From assembly GCA_034006575.1 (NCBI GenBank), contig JAVESN010000040.1:1-15468 (forward strand): a DNA stretch of 15,468 bases, in the 5' to 3' direction. Positions 13,040 to 15,468 of the stretch are shown here, piece after piece (within the stretch, counting starts at the first letter, position 1; the number at the start of each line of letters is the position of its first letter). The notes under the pieces were generated by a model. That model saw only the letters and a program-made list of their open reading frames with translations. It did no database searches and was not told where the DNA came from. The position numbers and the translations under genes were made by a program. This DNA comes from Methanimicrococcus sp034006575. GTDB taxonomy: Archaea; Halobacteriota; Methanosarcinia; Methanosarcinales; Methanosarcinaceae.

Positions 13040-14974
13040 ATGAATATGATAATAATGTTTGGTGTCGCCCTGGCAATTTACATTTTTGTATTGCTTGCCA
13101 TCGGCTGGTACTACAGTAAAAAACAGAAATCCGTTGTCGATTTCTGGTTGGCCGGAAGAAAACTCGGCTACATCCCGATCGGTTTTTCCGCTGCGGCTTC
13201 CTGGATTACGGGCGGCGGCATTTTAGCGGTGACCGCTTCTTATTTGCTCGGCGGCTTGGGCTCCATTTGGACGTTTGCCGCGCCCAACGTCATCGCTCTT
13301 TTTACAATCGGCCTTTTGGTTTCCAAAATTAAAAGTTTGCCGGCCATTACGCAGCCGGAATTGTTGGAACAAAGATACGCCGGCTCCATACGCCTTCCCG
13401 TCGCTTTGATTGTAACCGTCGTCATGATGCTTTTTGCGGCGGCCGATGTTTCCGGTTTGATGCTTATTTTTAACGTGTTCTTCGGCTTAAATCCGATTTA
13501 CGCCGCGATTTTAATCGCTGCGGCCGTTTCGGCTTATGTTTTGCTGGGCGGTTTGTCCGCCGTTGTTTGGACCGACGTGATTCAATACATCCTTTTGGCG
13601 ACGGTGACCATCTTTTTGGCCGTCTTCATATTGTTTACCGCGTCCGATGTGAGCGCGCTTTCGGTGGGCGACTTCATTTCATCCTCCCAAAGCGGAACCG
13701 GATGGTGGAATCCGTTTTCAATCGGTTTGCCGCTTGTGATTATATTCTGCGTCGCGATTATTCCCGGCTGGATTTCCGAGCACGACCAGTGGCAAAAAGT
13801 TTGGGCCGCAAAAGATGAAAAGAACGCTCGAAACGGTTTCTTCTTCGGCTCTTTTTTGATTTTCCTCATTTTCGGTATTTCCTGCTGTCTTCTCGGCCTC
13901 AGCCTCCGTTACTTGTTCCCGGAAATCACAACGATGGATGATGCGGAAGTCGCTCTTTTGAACTTCTCTTTGAACAACTTCTCGACCATCGGAATCGTTT
14001 TCATTTCTCTCGGCTTGACCGCGGCGGCCATGTCTTGTATGGACACGTTTGCGACGTCCGGCGGTTCAACCCTTTCTCGCGACGTTTACCAAAGATACAT
14101 CAAACCCGACGCGACGATGAAGGAATTAAAAATCGTGAACCGAATCGCCGTTTTGATTATCATTATTGGTGCGATCGCGATTGCTTTTACCGATTTGAAC
14201 ATCATTGAGTACATTCACATCGCCACGTACATCGCCAGCGCCGCTTACTTCTTCCCGTTGATGGTGGGGCTTTTCTGGAAGCGCGCGACCAAAGAAGGTG
14301 CAATCGCTTCATTGGTTGTCGGCGGCGTTTGTCAGATTGGAATGGTTTTAATGGATATGTATATGGGTAAAAACGCGGCGGGCGTTTATTATTTGGATAC
14401 GATTGTCGTTCCGTACATCGGTCCGATTTTCAGCTGCCACGGCGTTATCATCAGTATGGCGCTCAGCGCAATCGCGCTCATCATCGTTTCATTGATGACC
14501 AAAAAGTCTTCTGTTTACAATTTGGCGCCTTTCTTTGAAGAGGAAGCCAAAAAACTTGAAACCGACGAGGTTTCTTTTGTCAACACCCAAACGGAGGAAT
14601 ACGGCGGATACAAAGAGGTTCTCCAAGCGGAAATTAACGGTGAGCGCGAACACCTTCAATTGGATTTGAAAGCGTCGACGCCCTTGAACTGGGACCGCTT
14701 TATCGAAGCGCTTCGAGCGAAGAACACGGCGTGGTTTACATCCTCCGGAACGAATGCTGTTTACCGTCTCACCCACGGGGACTTGCTCTCCTGCCCGGTG
14801 ATTTCACGCGGCAACAACGAACGCGAAATTTGGATTGCGGCCGAACCGCGCGTTGAAAAAACGAATATCGCAGAAGTTGAAATTTATTTGGCTTACACGG
14901 AAATCATGGAAACGCTTCGCGACATGGGTATTTTGACCGACTTTATCAAGCCGGAAGAAAAAAGAGCCATTTAA
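13040..14974 (+). CDS. Sodium:solute symporter family (SSS) transporter with C-terminal soluble extension
   Basis: A membrane transporter of 644 residues that should couple Na+ influx to uptake of an organic solute. It has the LeuT-fold SSS features: about 13 hydrophobic helices over residues 1-500, the early FWLAGRKLGYIPIGFSAAASWITGGG segment (split: FWLAGRKLGYIP, GFSAAASWITGGG), GGLSAVVWTDVIQY (the family signature region), GWISEHDQWQKVWAAKDEKNA, and helix 8 SLGLTAAAMSCMDTFATSGG with Ser/Thr residues that bind Na+ in characterised relatives. The substrate cannot be told. The final 130 or so residues (about 512-644) are soluble and contain NTAWFTSSGTNAVYRLTHGD, unusual for this family and possibly regulatory. 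ATG 13040 is chosen because AGGTGAT (13029-13035) is a strong SD 4 nt upstream; GTG 13031 lies inside it. A single gene with its own terminator. Confidence 0.92.
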   Translation: MNMIIMFGVALAIYIFVLLAIGWYYSKKQKSVVDFWLAGRKLGYIPIGFSAAASWITGGGILAVTASYLLGGLGSIWTFAAPNVIALFTIGLLVSKIKSLPAITQPELLEQRYAGSIRLPVALIVTVVMMLFAAADVSGLMLIFNVFFGLNPIYAAILIAAAVSAYVLLGGLSAVVWTDVIQYILLATVTIFLAVFILFTASDVSALSVGDFISSSQSGTGWWNPFSIGLPLVIIFCVAIIPGWISEHDQWQKVWAAKDEKNARNGFFFGSFLIFLIFGISCCLLGLSLRYLFPEITTMDDAEVALLNFSLNNFSTIGIVFISLGLTAAAMSCMDTFATSGGSTLSRDVYQRYIKPDATMKELKIVNRIAVLIIIIGAIAIAFTDLNIIEYIHIATYIASAAYFFPLMVGLFWKRATKEGAIASLVVGGVCQIGMVLMDMYMGKNAAGVYYLDTIVVPYIGPIFSCHGVIISMALSAIALIIVSLMTKKSSVYNLAPFFEEEAKKLETDEVSFVNTQTEEYGGYKEVLQAEINGEREHLQLDLKASTPLNWDRFIEALRAKNTAWFTSSGTNAVYRLTHGDLLSCPVISRGNNEREIWIAAEPRVEKTNIAEVEIYLAYTEIMETLRDMGILTDFIKPEEKRAI

Positions 14975-15012
14975 ATCAAATAAAAAATCAAATAAAGAAT
15001 TAAAATAAAAAG

Positions 15013-15047
15013 GGAGCGAAGAATTCAAACACTCGCTCCGTTTTTTT
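15013..15047 (+). terminator. Symporter terminator
   Basis: A perfect 7-bp stem, GGAGCGA (15013-15019) with TCGCTCC (15033-15039), is followed by G and seven T (15041-15047), about 40 nt after the stop. Confidence 0.8.
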
Positions 15048-15333
15048 ATATTTTCGTTGATTTGTTTTCATCTTTTTTCGTTTGTGTTATCATCTTTTTT
15101 CATTTGATTCGTTTTCGTTTTTTAGTTTACTTTATTTTTTGTCACTGTTTTTTTTTATTATTTTTTCTTTTTGACGGACACTCTTCTTTTTTAAGAATCC
15201 TTAAAAATTTGCGTCTTTCGTTCTCTTTTTGCCCGCCGCGCTTTGAATAAAACCGGATGCCGCTTATTTGGAAAAAAATGAAAGGCTCCTGATTTTGGGG
15301 GAGAAGAAAGAGAAGGAAAAGAGGAAGGAAAAA
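15048..15333. other. Low-complexity intergenic DNA
   Basis: T-rich to about 15200, then mixed, then purine-rich from about 15296 leading into the 24-bp array. No gene or RNA was recognised; the short Phe-rich ORF at 15062-15250 is a composition artefact. Confidence 0.5.
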
Positions 15334-15468
15334 AGAAAGGGTAATAGAAGGGAGAAAAGAAAGGATAATAGAAGGGAGAAAAGAAAGGATAATAGAAGGG
15401 AGAAAAGAAAGGATAATAGAAGGGAGAAAAGAAAGGATAATAGAAGGGAGAAAAGAAAGGATAATAGA
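15334..15468. repeat. 24-bp purine-rich tandem repeat, at least 5.6 copies
   Basis: Units begin at 15334, 15358, 15382, 15406, 15430 and 15454 (cut by the window end). Each consists of AGAAAGGATAATAG followed by AAGGGAGAAA; the first has G for A at 15341 and the rest are identical. The array is nearly all purine on the plus strand. As 24 is divisible by 3, two plus frames and all three minus frames stay open, but no start or SD is seen. Confidence 0.95.

Noticed and set aside
15334..15468. CRISPR array
   Set aside because: Continuous 24-bp tandem repeats without spacers.

Overview
The window reads as chromosomal DNA of a methanogenic archaeon, most likely of the Methanosarcinaceae. It encodes an archaeal ether-lipid enzyme (geranylgeranylglyceryl phosphate synthase), an archaeal/eukaryotic-type ribosomal protein L40e and the tandem ATPase A2 of the methyl-coenzyme M reductase activation system. 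Genes have archaeal TATA-like boxes and Shine-Dalgarno sites of the GGTGAT/GGAGG type. The AT-rich, repeat-filled spacers and the bacterial-style surface and RhuM genes would suit a host-associated lineage such as Methanimicrococcus; that genus-level guess is inference only. Every confidently identified gene ends in TAA or TGA and none in TAG, as expected where TAG can encode pyrrolysine.

Layout: 1-368 holds a weak minus-strand hypothetical ORF ending in TAG, with the same frame still looking coding beyond the stop. 369-1499 is T-rich low-complexity DNA with degenerate repeats and hairpins. 1509-2510 is a RhuM-family gene, probably acquired from bacteria, followed by a 148-bp element bounded by perfect 12-bp inverted repeats. 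A minus-strand housekeeping block follows: rpl40e and the GGGP synthase gene (7 nt apart, SD of the second overlapping the end of the first), then, after a spacer with an 18-bp tandem repeat, atwA. purB (6431-7783, plus strand) has a clear promoter, SD and hairpin/T-run terminator.

7946-10618 encodes a large Gly-rich repeat surface protein with an InlB-type repeat and three C-terminal membrane helices. Its signal peptide is encoded, but no ordinary start codon lies in frame with it: the 5' end is broken by one nucleotide near two A5 runs. Then come a peroxiredoxin gene (plus), a convergent Dgk1/SEC59-type CTP-dependent lipid kinase gene (minus) and a sodium:solute symporter gene (plus) with an unusual C-terminal soluble extension. 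The window ends inside a 24-bp purine-rich tandem array.

Together the genes are mostly independent housekeeping units: translation (L40e), membrane lipid synthesis (GGGPS, possibly the Dgk1-like kinase), methanogenesis enzyme activation (A2), purine synthesis (PurB), peroxide defence (Prx) and solute uptake, interspersed with two accessory genes (RhuM, surface protein). No tRNA, rRNA or CRISPR array was seen.
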